A stretch of DNA of 64,000 nt, from contig JAMPEQ010000009.1 of assembly GCA_023665085.1 (NCBI GenBank), positions 1 through 64,000 on the forward strand, written 5' to 3'. The translations under genes were made by a program, and so were the position numbers. Below, piece after piece: positions 42,110-51,173 of this stretch. This DNA comes from Bacteroides sp. GTDB lineage: Bacteria > Bacillota > Clostridia > Oscillospirales > Acutalibacteraceae. The notes below the pieces were generated by a model that was given only the letters and a program-made list of their open reading frames with translations, was not told the DNA's origin and searched no databases. Position 1 is the stretch's first letter; each line of letters starts with the position of its first letter.

Positions 42110-43339
42110 ATGAATAACCAATCAACAGCCAAAAGCTTCAAGGGCATCAGCCGTGCAGTACTTTTGGCAGTAACGGCATTCATTCTCTCAATTACATTTT
42201 TTGCATCTACTGCATTTGCTGATCTTGTAAAGCAGTACAATGTTGAAATTAAGATTGATAACGAGAGTGTTGTTGTTACAACTAATGAGACGGAAGCAAT
42301 CGAAATCTTGTCACAAGCTAATATCACATTAGCACAAAACGACAAGCTGGACCTCAGCAATTTTGTTGAGGGAGAGGGCGGCGTAATTTCAATTGATAGA
42401 CTGAAGAATGTAAATATTGAATTTGATTCAGCTATCAATACCTACAGTGTTTATGCCGATACAGTCGGTGATGCACTCAATGAACTTGGCATTACTGTAA
42501 ATGGTGATGATAAAATCAGCCATGATAGGTCTGCCAATGTTATTGACGGAATGATTATCACAATTCATTCTTCAAAATCTGTCAGTCTTAAGGTTGACGG
42601 AAAAACAACTAAGTATGCAATCTATCAGGGCACAGTCAGGGATTTGCTGGAGCTGGCACAGGTTGAACTGGGCAGTGACGATTTCACAAAGCCTGCTCTT
42701 GATACAGTACTGAAAGAAAATATGACTGTAGCTGTTTATAGAGTAAGCTATAAAACAGTGGAAAAAGCAGAGGAAACTGCTTATAAAACAAAAAAGACCA
42801 ATGACTCATCCATGACCGCGGGCAAAACAAAAACTGTTGTAAAGGGTATTAAGGGTGAGGATAAGGTAACCTACAAGGTTAAGTATGTCAACGGTAAGAA
42901 AAAAGAACAAACTGAGGTTAAGAGATTAACTGTAAAAGCTCCTCAGAATGCTGTTGTTAAGGTTGGCACAAAGAATTCAAATAAAGTAAAGTCAAATGGT
43001 ATTACCTCAAAGAACGGCTATAGTGTAGGTCAGAAAATCAAGGGCAGATATACTCATTACTGTGCTTGTGCAACCTGCAACGGTAATTCACGAGGTATAA
43101 CCTCAAGCGGTAAAAAAATATCAAATGGTATGGCAGATCCGTACTATGTTGCATGCAACTGGCTTCCTCTTGGCTCTGTAATTAGAGTTGACGGCAAAAA
43201 TTACACTGTAGTTGACCGCGGAGGCTCAGGACTTTCAACAGTCGGCAGAATTGATATTTTTACACCTGAGGGACATAAAGCCTGCTATAAATACGGAACA
43301 GGCTCATGTTCAATCGAAATTGTCCGCCTTGGCTGGTAA
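42110..43339 (+). CDS. DUF348/G5/3D-domain cell-wall protein (YabE/RpfB-like)
   Basis: A 409-residue exported protein. A signal/anchor is at residues ~12-38 (ending STAFA), two DUF348 repeats at ~40-175 (VEIKIDNESVVVTTNETEAIEIL; KSVSLKVDGKTTKYAIYQGTVRDLL), a G5 domain at ~215-285 and a C-terminal 3D domain at ~300-409 (HYCACATCNGNSRGITSSG; VVDRGG; GRIDIF with the conserved aspartates). Related proteins act as peptidoglycan lytic enzymes in resuscitation, germination or stationary phase. Ribosome site AAGGAG. Monocistronic, with a consensus promoter, upstream dyad and structured leader, so probably regulated. Confidence 0.88.
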   Translation: MNNQSTAKSFKGISRAVLLAVTAFILSITFFASTAFADLVKQYNVEIKIDNESVVVTTNETEAIEILSQANITLAQNDKLDLSNFVEGEGGVISIDRLKNVNIEFDSAINTYSVYADTVGDALNELGITVNGDDKISHDRSANVIDGMIITIHSSKSVSLKVDGKTTKYAIYQGTVRDLLELAQVELGSDDFTKPALDTVLKENMTVAVYRVSYKTVEKAEETAYKTKKTNDSSMTAGKTKTVVKGIKGEDKVTYKVKYVNGKKKEQTEVKRLTVKAPQNAVVKVGTKNSNKVKSNGITSKNGYSVGQKIKGRYTHYCACATCNGNSRGITSSGKKISNGMADPYYVACNWLPLGSVIRVDGKNYTVVDRGGSGLSTVGRIDIFTPEGHKACYKYGTGSCSIEIVRLGW

Positions 43340-43352
43340 TATAATATATGAC

Positions 43353-43384
43353 AAATCCACGAACTGATGTTCGTGGATTTTTGT
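43353..43384 (+). terminator. Intrinsic terminator after 3D gene
   Basis: A perfect 12-bp stem (43353-43364 with 43369-43380), 4-base loop, then TT-G-TT. Confidence 0.85.
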
Positions 43385-43455
43385 TATGCGGAGCAATGTT
43401 TTTCAATTCTGTGACGGAATTTACTACGATTTGATGTGTGCAGATTATGTAATTT

Positions 43456-43485
43456 CGTAAGGTGCCGTCGTATCGGTGCACCGAT
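43456..43485. repeat. 30-bp hairpin repeat, copy c
   Basis: The same length and framework as copies at 21086 and 47555 (CGTA.GGTGC ... CGG.GCACCGA). The outer 5-bp stem is intact; the inner stem is degenerate. Confidence 0.5.
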
Positions 43486-43542
43486 GTCATACATAAATTC
43501 AAATCAATATAAGTATTCTGTTTTATTTATAAATCAAGGATA

Positions 43543-43571
43543 TTGACTTATTATTTATTTAATAGTAAAAT
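43543..43571 (+). promoter_or_regulatory. glyS promoter
   Basis: TTGACT (43543-43548), 17-bp spacer, TAAAAT (43566-43571), 40 bp upstream of the glyS start. It lies inside the longer open frame and supports the later start. No T-box leader is seen. Confidence 0.65.
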
Positions 43572-43611
43572 ACTAAGGAATATGAATAATTATAAATGGA
43601 GGTTTAATTAT

Positions 43612-44994
43612 ATGATTAATACAGAAAAAACACTTGATCAGCTTGTAGCTCTTTCAAAGGGCAGAGGTTTTGTTTATGCCGGCTCTGAAATCTACGGCGG
43701 TCTTGCAAACACATGGGATTACGGTCCTCTTGGTGTTGAGCTTAAAGAGAATATTAAAAAAGCTTGGAGAAAGAAATTTATTCAGGAAAATCCATATAAC
43801 GTTGGTCTTGATTCTGCAATTCTCATGAATCCGCAGACTTGGGTTGCCTCAGGCCATCTCGGTGGTTTCTCTGATCCTCTTATGGACTGCTGTGAGTGTA
43901 AAACAAGACACAGAGCAGATGATCTTATTGAAAATTTTGACGGCACTAATGTTGCCGGCTGGAGCAACGAGGAAATGTCTGCTTATATTAAGGAGCATAA
44001 TATTCCATGTCCTAACTGTAATGCAACTAATTTTACAGATATCCGTCAGTTTAACCTTATGTTTAAAACCTTCCAGGGTGTAACAGAGGACTCTAAGGAT
44101 GAGATTTATCTTCGTCCTGAAACTGCACAGGGTATATTTGTTAATTTCCAGAATGTTCAGAGAACTACAAGAAAGAAAGTTCCTTTCGGTGTGGCTCAGA
44201 TTGGTAAATCATTCAGAAATGAAATTACTCCGGGTAAGTTCATCTTCCGTGTAAGAGAGTTTGAGCAGATGGAGCTTGAGTTCTTCTGTAAGCCTGGTAC
44301 AGATCTTGAATGGTTTGATTACTGGAGAAGCTTCTGCCGTGACTGGTTATATTCTATCGGAATTAAAGAGGAAAATCTTCGTCTTCGTGACCATGATCCT
44401 GAAGAGTTGTGTTTCTATTCAAAGGCTACAACAGACTTTGAATATCTTTTCCCGTTCGGCTGGGGTGAGCTTTGGGGCGTTGCAGACAGAACTGACTACG
44501 ATCTTACACAGCACATCAAAACAAGCGGAAAGAATATGGAGTATTTTGATCAGACAACAGGTGAAAAGTATGTTCCTTATGTTATTGAGCCGTCACTTGG
44601 TGTAGAGCGCTTGTTCCTTGCTCTTTTGACAGAGGCTTATGACGAAGAAGTTATTGATGCTGAAAAGAACGACAGCAGAGTTGTAATGCATTTTCACCCT
44701 GTTATTGCACCTTTTAAGGCTGCAGTTCTTCCTCTGTCAAAGAAGCTAAGTGAGCAGGCTTCAGAGGTATTTTCTACCCTTGCTAAGAAGTTTAATGTTG
44801 ATTATGATGAGGCGGGCTCTATCGGCAAAAGATATCGCCGTCAGGACGAAATCGGTACACCTTACTGCATTACCTATGACTTTGAGTCTGAAGAGGATGG
44901 CTGTGTTACTGTTCGTGACCGCGACACAATGGAGCAGGTAAGACTTCCAATCAGCGAGCTTGTTTCATTCATAGAAGAAAAAATGGAATTTTAA
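43612..44994 (+). CDS. glyS: Glycyl-tRNA synthetase, dimeric type
   Basis: A 460-residue class II synthetase of the alpha2 kind. [14 protein letters not shown] opens the catalytic domain, a zinc-like [12 protein letters not shown] insertion follows, motif 2 is [21 protein letters not shown], motif 3 is [14 protein letters not shown], and an anticodon-binding domain fills the last ~100 residues. [12 protein letters not shown] is typical. The ATG at 43612 has GGAGG 9 bases upstream; the longer frame begins inside the promoter. It leads a group with the DUF975 and flavodiiron genes. Confidence 0.95.
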   Translation: MINTEKTLDQLVALSKGRGFVYAGSEIYGGLANTWDYGPLGVELKENIKKAWRKKFIQENPYNVGLDSAILMNPQTWVASGHLGGFSDPLMDCCECKTRHRADDLIENFDGTNVAGWSNEEMSAYIKEHNIPCPNCNATNFTDIRQFNLMFKTFQGVTEDSKDEIYLRPETAQGIFVNFQNVQRTTRKKVPFGVAQIGKSFRNEITPGKFIFRVREFEQMELEFFCKPGTDLEWFDYWRSFCRDWLYSIGIKEENLRLRDHDPEELCFYSKATTDFEYLFPFGWGELWGVADRTDYDLTQHIKTSGKNMEYFDQTTGEKYVPYVIEPSLGVERLFLALLTEAYDEEVIDAEKNDSRVVMHFHPVIAPFKAAVLPLSKKLSEQASEVFSTLAKKFNVDYDEAGSIGKRYRRQDEIGTPYCITYDFESEEDGCVTVRDRDTMEQVRLPISELVSFIEEKMEF

Positions 44995-45024
44995 TAAACT
45001 TATATTTATGAAAAGAGTGACATC

Positions 45025-46278
45025 ATGAACAATTTAAACAGACCACTTATTAAAAAGCAGGCAAAGGCTCTTGTAAAGCCTGAATTATTCAAATTATTTG
45101 TAATTTCACTTATAGTTACTCTGCTGACAGGCTCAGGCGGATTTAATATAAATTTGAATTATAATAATAATTCTTTTAATAATAGCAGTAATGATTATTA
45201 CGAAGATTATGAAGATTTCTTTGATAATTATTATGACGATTATGATGATTATGACTTTGATGATTTTTATAATGATCATCAGGAGGGTGCAGAGGATAAT
45301 CCGTTTAACGATTTTGATCCTACTGCCGTTTCCGAAAGCAGTAAAATAGTTCCTGTAGACAAAATCAGCGAATTCGATGCATTTGAAGATGCCTTTGAGA
45401 ATTCTTTTAAAAATATTTTCGGTACTTTTGGCATATTTGCAGTATTAGGATGTGTAGTTGCTGCTATTGTAAGTCTTATATTTGCACCTTTGCAGGTTAC
45501 AGAAGCCGGAATATATCTTACGTTAATAAGACGCAGATCGGGTGACAGCTTCTCTCTCGGAGATCAGCTGAGACGATTGTTCAGGGAGTCATTTAATTCC
45601 AGCTATATCAGAAAGCTTGGTCTTGTTGTATTGCAGGGACTGGTTACGATTCTGCTGACATGTTTATTTATTGTTCCGGGATTAGTCTATTATTACAGTA
45701 CCCGCTTTGCCTTCCAGCTTATGAATGATAATCCTGATTTAAGTCCTACAGAGGCTCTTAAGCTTTCAAGAAGAATGAATAAAGGACATCGTTCAGAGTT
45801 GCTTGTGCTTGATTTAAGCCTTATTCCATGGCTTTTGCTTACTGCTATAACCTTTGGTATTGCAGGCATTTATACACTCCCTTATTTTAAGACTATAAAT
45901 GCTTTGTATTATGAGAATTTCAGGCTCAGAGCAATGGCCTCAGGTGTAATATCTGCCGATGAATTAAGGTCTAAAACACAGTCAGAAAATAATTTCTTCG
46001 GCGGACAGAATAATTATTACTATGGCAATGCGCAGGAAAATCAGCAAAACAGCTATTATCAGCCACAGAGTAGTGAGCAGAATTATTATAATCAGCCGCA
46101 GCAGAGCAATCAGCCTCAGCCTGATTATTACAATGCACCTGAAAATTCTGCAGAATACTACAGCCCTGACAGTAATAACAAAACTGAAGAGTATAAGTCT
46201 GTCACTGAGGAAAACGGCACAAATTCTGATTTGGATAATGATGAGCCGTCGGATTATTCCGCAACATTTAAATATTAA
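45025..46278 (+). CDS. DUF975 membrane protein with low-complexity tails
   Basis: A 417-residue membrane protein. One helix near residues 22-38 is followed by an acidic Asp/Tyr/Asn-rich stretch (residues ~45-95). A DUF975-type core with four helices (residues ~130-300; PLQVTEAGIYLTLIRRR; VPGLVYYYSTRFAFQLMNDNP) comes next. The last ~100 residues are Gln/Asn/Tyr-rich. Function of the family is unknown. The acidic insert and prion-like tail are unusual beside the conserved core. It starts 30 bp after glyS. Confidence 0.8.
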   Translation: MNNLNRPLIKKQAKALVKPELFKLFVISLIVTLLTGSGGFNINLNYNNNSFNNSSNDYYEDYEDFFDNYYDDYDDYDFDDFYNDHQEGAEDNPFNDFDPTAVSESSKIVPVDKISEFDAFEDAFENSFKNIFGTFGIFAVLGCVVAAIVSLIFAPLQVTEAGIYLTLIRRRSGDSFSLGDQLRRLFRESFNSSYIRKLGLVVLQGLVTILLTCLFIVPGLVYYYSTRFAFQLMNDNPDLSPTEALKLSRRMNKGHRSELLVLDLSLIPWLLLTAITFGIAGIYTLPYFKTINALYYENFRLRAMASGVISADELRSKTQSENNFFGGQNNYYYGNAQENQQNSYYQPQSSEQNYYNQPQQSNQPQPDYYNAPENSAEYYSPDSNNKTEEYKSVTEENGTNSDLDNDEPSDYSATFKY

Positions 46279-46296
46279 TTAGGAGAAACTAAAACA

Positions 46297-47451
46297 ATGG
46301 ATGTTAAAATTTCTGATTCTATAAAATATATTGGTGTAAATGACCGCGATATAGATTTATTTGAAGGTCAATATATTGTTCCAAACGGAATTGCATATAA
46401 CTCATATGTAATTATTGATGAAAAAATAGCAATAATGGATACTGTCGACAAACGCAAGGCAGATGAATGGATAGAAAATCTTAAATATGCTCTTGACGGC
46501 AGAACACCTGATTATATGGTAATTCAGCATCTTGAGCCGGACCATTCAGGCTGTATAAAGGCAGTTACAGAGCTTTATCCGGAAATAGAGATTGTATGCT
46601 CCGCTAAGGCAATGGCAATGATGCCTCAATTTGCAGATGTTGATGCTGATAAGCTGATTGCAAAAAATGAGGGTGACACTCTTGAGCTCGGCAGTCATAC
46701 ACTTACATTTGTTATGGCACCGATGGTGCACTGGCCTGAGGTAATGCTTTCTTATGAAAGTAGTGAAAAGGTGCTTTTTTCTGCTGATGCATTCGGTAAG
46801 TTTGGTGCACTTGATGCAGACGAGGGCTGGTCATGTGAAGCGAGAAGATATTATTTCAATATTGTTGGTAAGTATGGTGCAGCAGTGCAGACAGTATTAA
46901 AGAAAGCATCTGCTCTTGAAATAAATACAATATGTCCGCTTCATGGCCCTATTCTTACTGATACTATTGCAGATGTTCTCAGTTTATACAATACATGGTC
47001 ATCCTATCAGCCTGAAAATGATGGCGTATTCATTGCTTATGCATCTATTCATGGCAATACTGCTGAGGCTGCAGAAATCATGAAGAAAAAGCTTGAAGAA
47101 AAGGGATGCCCGAGAGTAGCAATTGCAGATCTTTCAAGAGATGATATTGCAGAATGCGTAGAAGATGCTTTCAGGCACAGTACTCTTCTTTGTATGGCAT
47201 CAAGCTATGACGGAGGAGTTTTTGCTCCTATGTCAGATTTCATTCATCATCTTAAGAGCAAGGCTTTTCAGAACAGAAGAGTTGCTCTTGTTGAAAATGC
47301 TTCATGGGCAGCAAGTGCTGTAAGAACTATGAAGGCTGAATTTGAGCAGATGAAGAACATCAGCATTGTTGAAAACACAGTTACAATAAAAACTACTGTT
47401 AAAGATGCGGATATAGCTGCTCTTGATGCTCTTGCAGAAGAGTTGAAATAG
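46297..47451 (+). CDS. fprA: Flavodiiron protein (FprA-type)
   Basis: A 384-residue oxygen or NO reductase. Residues 1-~250 form a metallo-beta-lactamase-like diiron domain with HLEPDHSG (H-x-E-x-D-H ligands), then MVHW and CPLHGP. Residues ~255-384 form a flavodoxin domain (YASIHGNTAEAA as the FMN phosphate loop). It protects anaerobes by reducing O2 to water. It lies 18 bp after the DUF975 gene. Confidence 0.94.
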   Translation: MDVKISDSIKYIGVNDRDIDLFEGQYIVPNGIAYNSYVIIDEKIAIMDTVDKRKADEWIENLKYALDGRTPDYMVIQHLEPDHSGCIKAVTELYPEIEIVCSAKAMAMMPQFADVDADKLIAKNEGDTLELGSHTLTFVMAPMVHWPEVMLSYESSEKVLFSADAFGKFGALDADEGWSCEARRYYFNIVGKYGAAVQTVLKKASALEINTICPLHGPILTDTIADVLSLYNTWSSYQPENDGVFIAYASIHGNTAEAAEIMKKKLEEKGCPRVAIADLSRDDIAECVEDAFRHSTLLCMASSYDGGVFAPMSDFIHHLKSKAFQNRRVALVENASWAASAVRTMKAEFEQMKNISIVENTVTIKTTVKDADIAALDALAEELK

Positions 47452-47471
47452 TTATATATAATAATTTCATA

Positions 47472-47504
47472 AAAAGGAGCTGTTTTTATACAGCTCCTTT
47501 TTTC
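47472..47504 (+). terminator. Intrinsic terminator after fprA
   Basis: A perfect 11-bp stem (47472-47482 with 47491-47501), 8-base loop, T-run. Confidence 0.9.
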
Positions 47505-47554
47505 ATATAAATTATTGTCTATATTTGGTTTAAGTATTGCATAATATATAGGAA

Positions 47555-47584
47555 CGTAGGGTGCGACGTCCTCGGCGCACCGAA
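47555..47584. repeat. 30-bp hairpin repeat, copy b
   Basis: GGTGCGACG pairs with CGGCGCACC with one mismatch. Compared with copy a (21086), three stem pairs are changed on both sides, so pairing is kept while sequence differs. Confidence 0.6.
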
Positions 47585-47635
47585 CAAATATGATTTGTCA
47601 AATTGTTATTCTGTATATATTTATTGTGTAAATTT

Positions 47636-47763
47636 TTTGTGCTGACGCACGGTCGTATCATTCTTTTGAGTCGCAAAAAGAACGATACCAAGAAAACAAA
47701 TCAGGGGGATAGCCTACGCTAATTCCCCCTGATAACCCCCTCTAAACGTGTGCCGCGCGCACA
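47636..47763. repeat. ~130-bp dispersed intergenic repeat, copy 2
   Basis: The same orientation and order of blocks as copy 1 (22582-22715): GTGCTGACGCA, GGTCGTATCATTCTTTTG, GAACGATACCAAGAAAAC, a GGGGGA/TCCCCC hairpin and GTGTGCCGCGCGCACA at the end. Confidence 0.75.
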
Positions 47764-47816
47764 GGTAACTTTTTCTTAAATGTTACAAATATCCAGAACG
47801 CCTTTAAATTTATGGA

Positions 47817-47917
47817 TTTTTTCGTTAGGCTAGGCTTTGGTAAAATTTCATCGACGGGAGCATATGTGGATATGTGACCGAGTGGAATTTTGCCTATAAC
47901 GACGCTTAACGAAAAAA
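47817..47917. repeat. ~100-bp nested inverted repeat
   Basis: An outer 14-bp stem (TTTTTTCGTTAGGC, 47817-47830, with GCTTAACGAAAAAA, 47904-47917) encloses a 12-bp stem (47839-47850 with 47883-47894, G-U pairs allowed). It could be a structured RNA, a palindromic repeat unit or a cruciform. It lies in the 490-bp gap between fprA and the minus-strand operon end. Confidence 0.5.
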
Positions 47918-47941
47918 GACATAATTTAAATAAACAATAAT

Positions 47942-48646
47942 TTACTGTTTATTTGCCTTCTTTATATGAAGCTCTTTCATTCCCTCAACTTCATCACATA
48001 TTTCTTTCAAATTGCATGTTGAACAGTCAAACATAACATTGTCAAGAATGTGATTCAGTGCTGATGTTGTACTTTTTATTTTATCTGCTGTCATATAAAG
48101 CTCGTCAAACTTATTGTCAAAATCAGTTATAAATATTATCTGTACACTTTTTACGATTGGATTTTTAAGATATTCTTCAATAAGAGCATTTCCGTAATCC
48201 TTAAAAGAAATTTTCTTTTTAACAATATTCTTGCTTATGCGTATTTGTTCACGCATGCTTAGTGCGGACGCCCTTGTCATAAAGCCGACAGGACTGTAAT
48301 TGTAACGCACCAGTTCAATTTCTTTTATAGTGTCAAAAGCGGTTTCCTCGTCAATATCCTCAATCTGCAGAAGAATGATTTTGCCGAATTCATTATCCTT
48401 CTTCAGCTCATACAAATCTTTTCCGTACAGCAAAACAGAATTATCAAATTCCATACTGCTTGATACTGCCATAGTGCTTACACAGTGTGTCTGGCTTCCA
48501 CCCAGCTCAAAGGCAGTTTCATTTAAAAAGAGTATTTGATTCTTGTCGCCTTTTTTCAGTTTTGGTTTTTCATAAGAAAACCTTTTACCTGATTTTTCAG
48601 GTAAAAGGTTTTTTATTTGATTTATGAGAGAATTATATAAATTCAT
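47942..48646 (-). CDS. Protein with C-terminal Cys motif, possibly related to CODH/ACS components
   Basis: A 234-residue soluble protein ending in a metal-binding-type motif CSTCNLKEIC (C208, C211, C217) followed by DEVEGMKELH. An LGGSQTHC segment lies near residue 50. The C-terminal block reminds me of a segment in acetyl-CoA synthase/CO dehydrogenase-related proteins, which would fit the CooC-like ATPase in the same operon, but this is recollection and not an alignment. It starts on the last base of the upstream small gene's stop (TAATG) and is the last gene of the operon. Confidence 0.5.
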   Translation of the reverse strand: MNLYNSLINQIKNLLPEKSGKRFSYEKPKLKKGDKNQILFLNETAFELGGSQTHCVSTMAVSSSMEFDNSVLLYGKDLYELKKDNEFGKIILLQIEDIDEETAFDTIKEIELVRYNYSPVGFMTRASALSMREQIRISKNIVKKKISFKDYGNALIEEYLKNPIVKSVQIIFITDFDNKFDELYMTADKIKSTTSALNHILDNVMFDCSTCNLKEICDEVEGMKELHIKKANKQ

Positions 48647-48804
48647 TATAATTTTCTGTCCTTTTCAATATTATCATAATGCTTTCCGAGAAGGTCATAA
48701 ATCTTTCTTACAAGCTTCATATCAAGATTAAAATAATATATTGTAAAGGTGAGAACAAAAAGTACCGCGATAACAATTAATAATATTATTAATGCTTTTA
48801 ACAT
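48646..48804 (-). CDS. 52-residue single-pass membrane protein
   Basis: A short frame placed exactly between two operon genes: its ATG follows the activator stop without a gap and its TAA shares a base with the next ATG. Residues ~3-25 are a hydrophobic helix (LKALIILLIVIAVLFVLTF); the rest is a charged amphipathic tail (MKLVRKIYDLLGKHYDNIEKD). AAAGGA lies about 10 bases upstream, inside the activator gene. Perfect packing in the operon supports it as real. It may tether the enzyme to the membrane. Confidence 0.7.
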   Translation of the reverse strand: MLKALIILLIVIAVLFVLTFTIYYFNLDMKLVRKIYDLLGKHYDNIEKDRKL

Positions 48805-49596
48805 TTATGCCAATCCTTTCTGTCTTGAATATTCTGCTGCACCAAGAGCACCCATAAGCTGAGGATCTATGTCAAGATCAACGACCTTGATTTTAAGCAC
48901 ATGCTCTATAGCCTTTTTTAATCCTGCATTTTTTGCACAGCCGCCTGTTAATGTAATGCTGTCAGTAGCACCTGATTTTTTTGCCATAACAAAGCAGCGC
49001 TTAGCAACAGCAAGCTGAATGCCTGCAGCAATTTCCTCCATAGGCTTACCCTCACCAACAAGGGAAATAACCTCACTTTCAGCGAAAACAGTGCACTGTG
49101 CAGTAATCGGAATAGTGTTCTTTGCCTTTAATGAAAGCTGGCAGAATTCAGGTAGTGTCATTTCGAATGCACTTGCCATTGCCTCAAAAAATCTTCCTGT
49201 GCCTGCAGCACACTTGTCGTTCATTGCAAAGTTTTTAACTGTTCCGTCAGTGTCAATAGCAATTCCCTTAACGTCCTGTCCGCCAATATCAATAATAGCC
49301 TTTACATTCGGATTTGTTACATGAACACCCATAGCGTGACAGCTTATCTCAGAAATGTTTTCATCAGCAAAAGGCACTTTGTTTCTGCCGTAGCCTGTTC
49401 CGATAAGATAGCTGAGTTCTTCAGCAGAATTAAGTCCGTCAATTTTGCTGATTGCCTCATCAAGTGCCAGCTCAGCACTTTTTACAGGATTGATTTTACT
49501 TCTTACAGTTGCATCAGCAGCAATTTTGCCGTTTTCATCAAGAATAACACATTTTGCATAGGTTGAACCTACGTCGCATCCGCCAAAATATTTCAT
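48805..49596 (-). CDS. ATP-dependent activator of 2-hydroxyacyl-CoA dehydratase-type enzymes
   Basis: A 263-residue BcrAD/BadFG/HgdC-family ATPase of the ASKHA fold. GCDVGSTYAK is phosphate loop 1, IDIGGQDVK the second, and TGGCAKNAGL the adenosine motif. The two cysteines that hold one 4Fe-4S cluster between subunits are in NDKCAAGTGRF and ITAQCTVFAE. It drives a single low-potential electron into the partner protein at the cost of ATP. The start at 49596 is chosen because GGAG lies upstream; the longer frame overlaps the previous gene. Confidence 0.92.
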   Translation of the reverse strand: MKYFGGCDVGSTYAKCVILDENGKIAADATVRSKINPVKSAELALDEAISKIDGLNSAEELSYLIGTGYGRNKVPFADENISEISCHAMGVHVTNPNVKAIIDIGGQDVKGIAIDTDGTVKNFAMNDKCAAGTGRFFEAMASAFEMTLPEFCQLSLKAKNTIPITAQCTVFAESEVISLVGEGKPMEEIAAGIQLAVAKRCFVMAKKSGATDSITLTGGCAKNAGLKKAIEHVLKIKVVDLDIDPQLMGALGAAEYSRQKGLA

Positions 49597-49610
49597 ATCA
49601 GTTTTCTCCT

Positions 49611-51173
49611 TTACCAAGCCATAGTATCATCAAAATCAACAAGAGTAGGATCAACAGGCTCTTCCTGAAGCACTGTAGTCATGTACTTGTTAATCTGCTC
49701 ACGCATATCTCTTCTTGAAATTGTTCTTGGATCCATAAGATCCTGCTGTACCCAGATGAAATTAACATTTCTTTCTCTTGCCTGATCGTCAAATATGCCG
49801 TTAAGTCCATCCATACCCTTGCAGGAAATCTGGTCATACATAATTACTGTGTCGGCATTAAATTCATCAACAATTCTCCAAAGCTCGTCAACAACATTTT
49901 GATATCCGCCCTTTGTGTGCTTTCTCATTGTTGTTCGCTGAAGAGTTTTTGCATAAGTGCCGAGAGACTTTTCTTTGTCCTCTGTGTCGTACATGATGTA
50001 TGAAATCATTGTTTCCATATCCATTACAACATTTACACCCCAGCAGTTTTCAAGCCAGTTAGCAAGGCTTGTGTAGTAGTTTGCAGGGCATGACCAAACA
50101 ATTGCTCTGTGGCGCATTTCCTTTGAACAAGGTGTTTTCTTTTTATAAGCATTCATCATAATTTTATTAACTTTCTTGTCAATTTTAAGAAAACGCTTAT
50201 CATAACCGCCTGAAATATGGAAATAGAAAAGACGATAAAGCCAGAAGGTTGCACCTGTCATCTGAGGATAATCAGTTCTGTTTATTTCCCACTTCTGAAG
50301 CTCATATTCAAGCTGTTTATTATAATCTCTCATTGCACTGAAGAAGGCATCCCAGTCAAACTTTTCACCGGTTTGCTTCTCAATAAACTTGATGCATTCC
50401 TTAACTTCTGTTACAGCATATTCCTGAACCTCCTCCTCAGTATAACGAAGAGGTACGTTGATAACATAGGTCGGAATTCTGAATCTTCTGTCAATATACG
50501 CAGAATTCATAACAGAGCCGTCACAAGGCATATTGCAGGTGATTGAGCATTTGCCAAGCATGGGATAATCATCATTGATTGCAACGCCTGCCTCTGCTGA
50601 CGGAAGAGGGCAAATATCGGCAGGAACACCATATCCCTCTGTAATATCAAGATAATGCGGAGTAATCTGCTGGTCTACCATTGACGCAAGGAAAATCGGA
50701 ACAGTTGAAACATGATTATCTTTAAGATTAGGAAAGCCTGCCATAAGCTCTGATGAAAAGATTTCGTCAACATTTACTGTTCTGTCAGCCATTTTTGGAT
50801 TTTTGTGAAAATGCTTGTCGTTAGCAAGCAAATAATTAATCATATCGGTTGTAGGCTTAACAAGACCATTAAAATGGAGGTGGGTAATCCTGAGCTGCGG
50901 ACCTCGAAGACCTTCTGTATGGCGGTCAACCCATGCAGGAGCAGAAAGATAGCTTGCCATCCAGCGATAATTCCAAATTCCTCTGATTGATGAGATCGGT
51001 GCTTTGAGCACCATAACAATCATGTCCTTCCAGGTTATCAGCCAGCGGTAGTAGTCATACATGGTGTCTTTAATTCCACGCCACTCTCTGTGCTTTAATA
51101 AGCCTGTTTTATCCTGATGCAGATTGCCGAGATTTTTCGGCTGATTTTGCCAAATATTTTTCAGCTTACTCAT
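49611..51173 (-). CDS. 2-hydroxyacyl-CoA dehydratase-family subunit (large, 520 aa)
   Basis: A 520-residue member of the HgdA/HgdB/BcrBC family. The Cys positions of the family are recognisable (GKCSITCNMPCDG; WSCPANYYTSLANWLENCWGVN; YDQISCKGMDGLNG), so it should bind an Fe-S cluster with the partner subunit. It is longer than typical HgdA (~480), with an N-terminal extension of about 100 residues. It begins at TAATG overlap with the upstream 398-residue gene. The substrate is unknown: dehydratase, benzoyl-CoA-reductase-like and double-cubane proteins share these features. Confidence 0.85.
   Translation of the reverse strand: MSKLKNIWQNQPKNLGNLHQDKTGLLKHREWRGIKDTMYDYYRWLITWKDMIVMVLKAPISSIRGIWNYRWMASYLSAPAWVDRHTEGLRGPQLRITHLHFNGLVKPTTDMINYLLANDKHFHKNPKMADRTVNVDEIFSSELMAGFPNLKDNHVSTVPIFLASMVDQQITPHYLDITEGYGVPADICPLPSAEAGVAINDDYPMLGKCSITCNMPCDGSVMNSAYIDRRFRIPTYVINVPLRYTEEEVQEYAVTEVKECIKFIEKQTGEKFDWDAFFSAMRDYNKQLEYELQKWEINRTDYPQMTGATFWLYRLFYFHISGGYDKRFLKIDKKVNKIMMNAYKKKTPCSKEMRHRAIVWSCPANYYTSLANWLENCWGVNVVMDMETMISYIMYDTEDKEKSLGTYAKTLQRTTMRKHTKGGYQNVVDELWRIVDEFNADTVIMYDQISCKGMDGLNGIFDDQARERNVNFIWVQQDLMDPRTISRRDMREQINKYMTTVLQEEPVDPTLVDFDDTMAW

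Noticed and set aside
43340-43611. T-box leader upstream of glyS
   Set aside because: No AGGGUGGNACCGCG-like T-box sequence or specifier stem is visible; only a promoter, the 3D-gene terminator and a short hairpin repeat are present.
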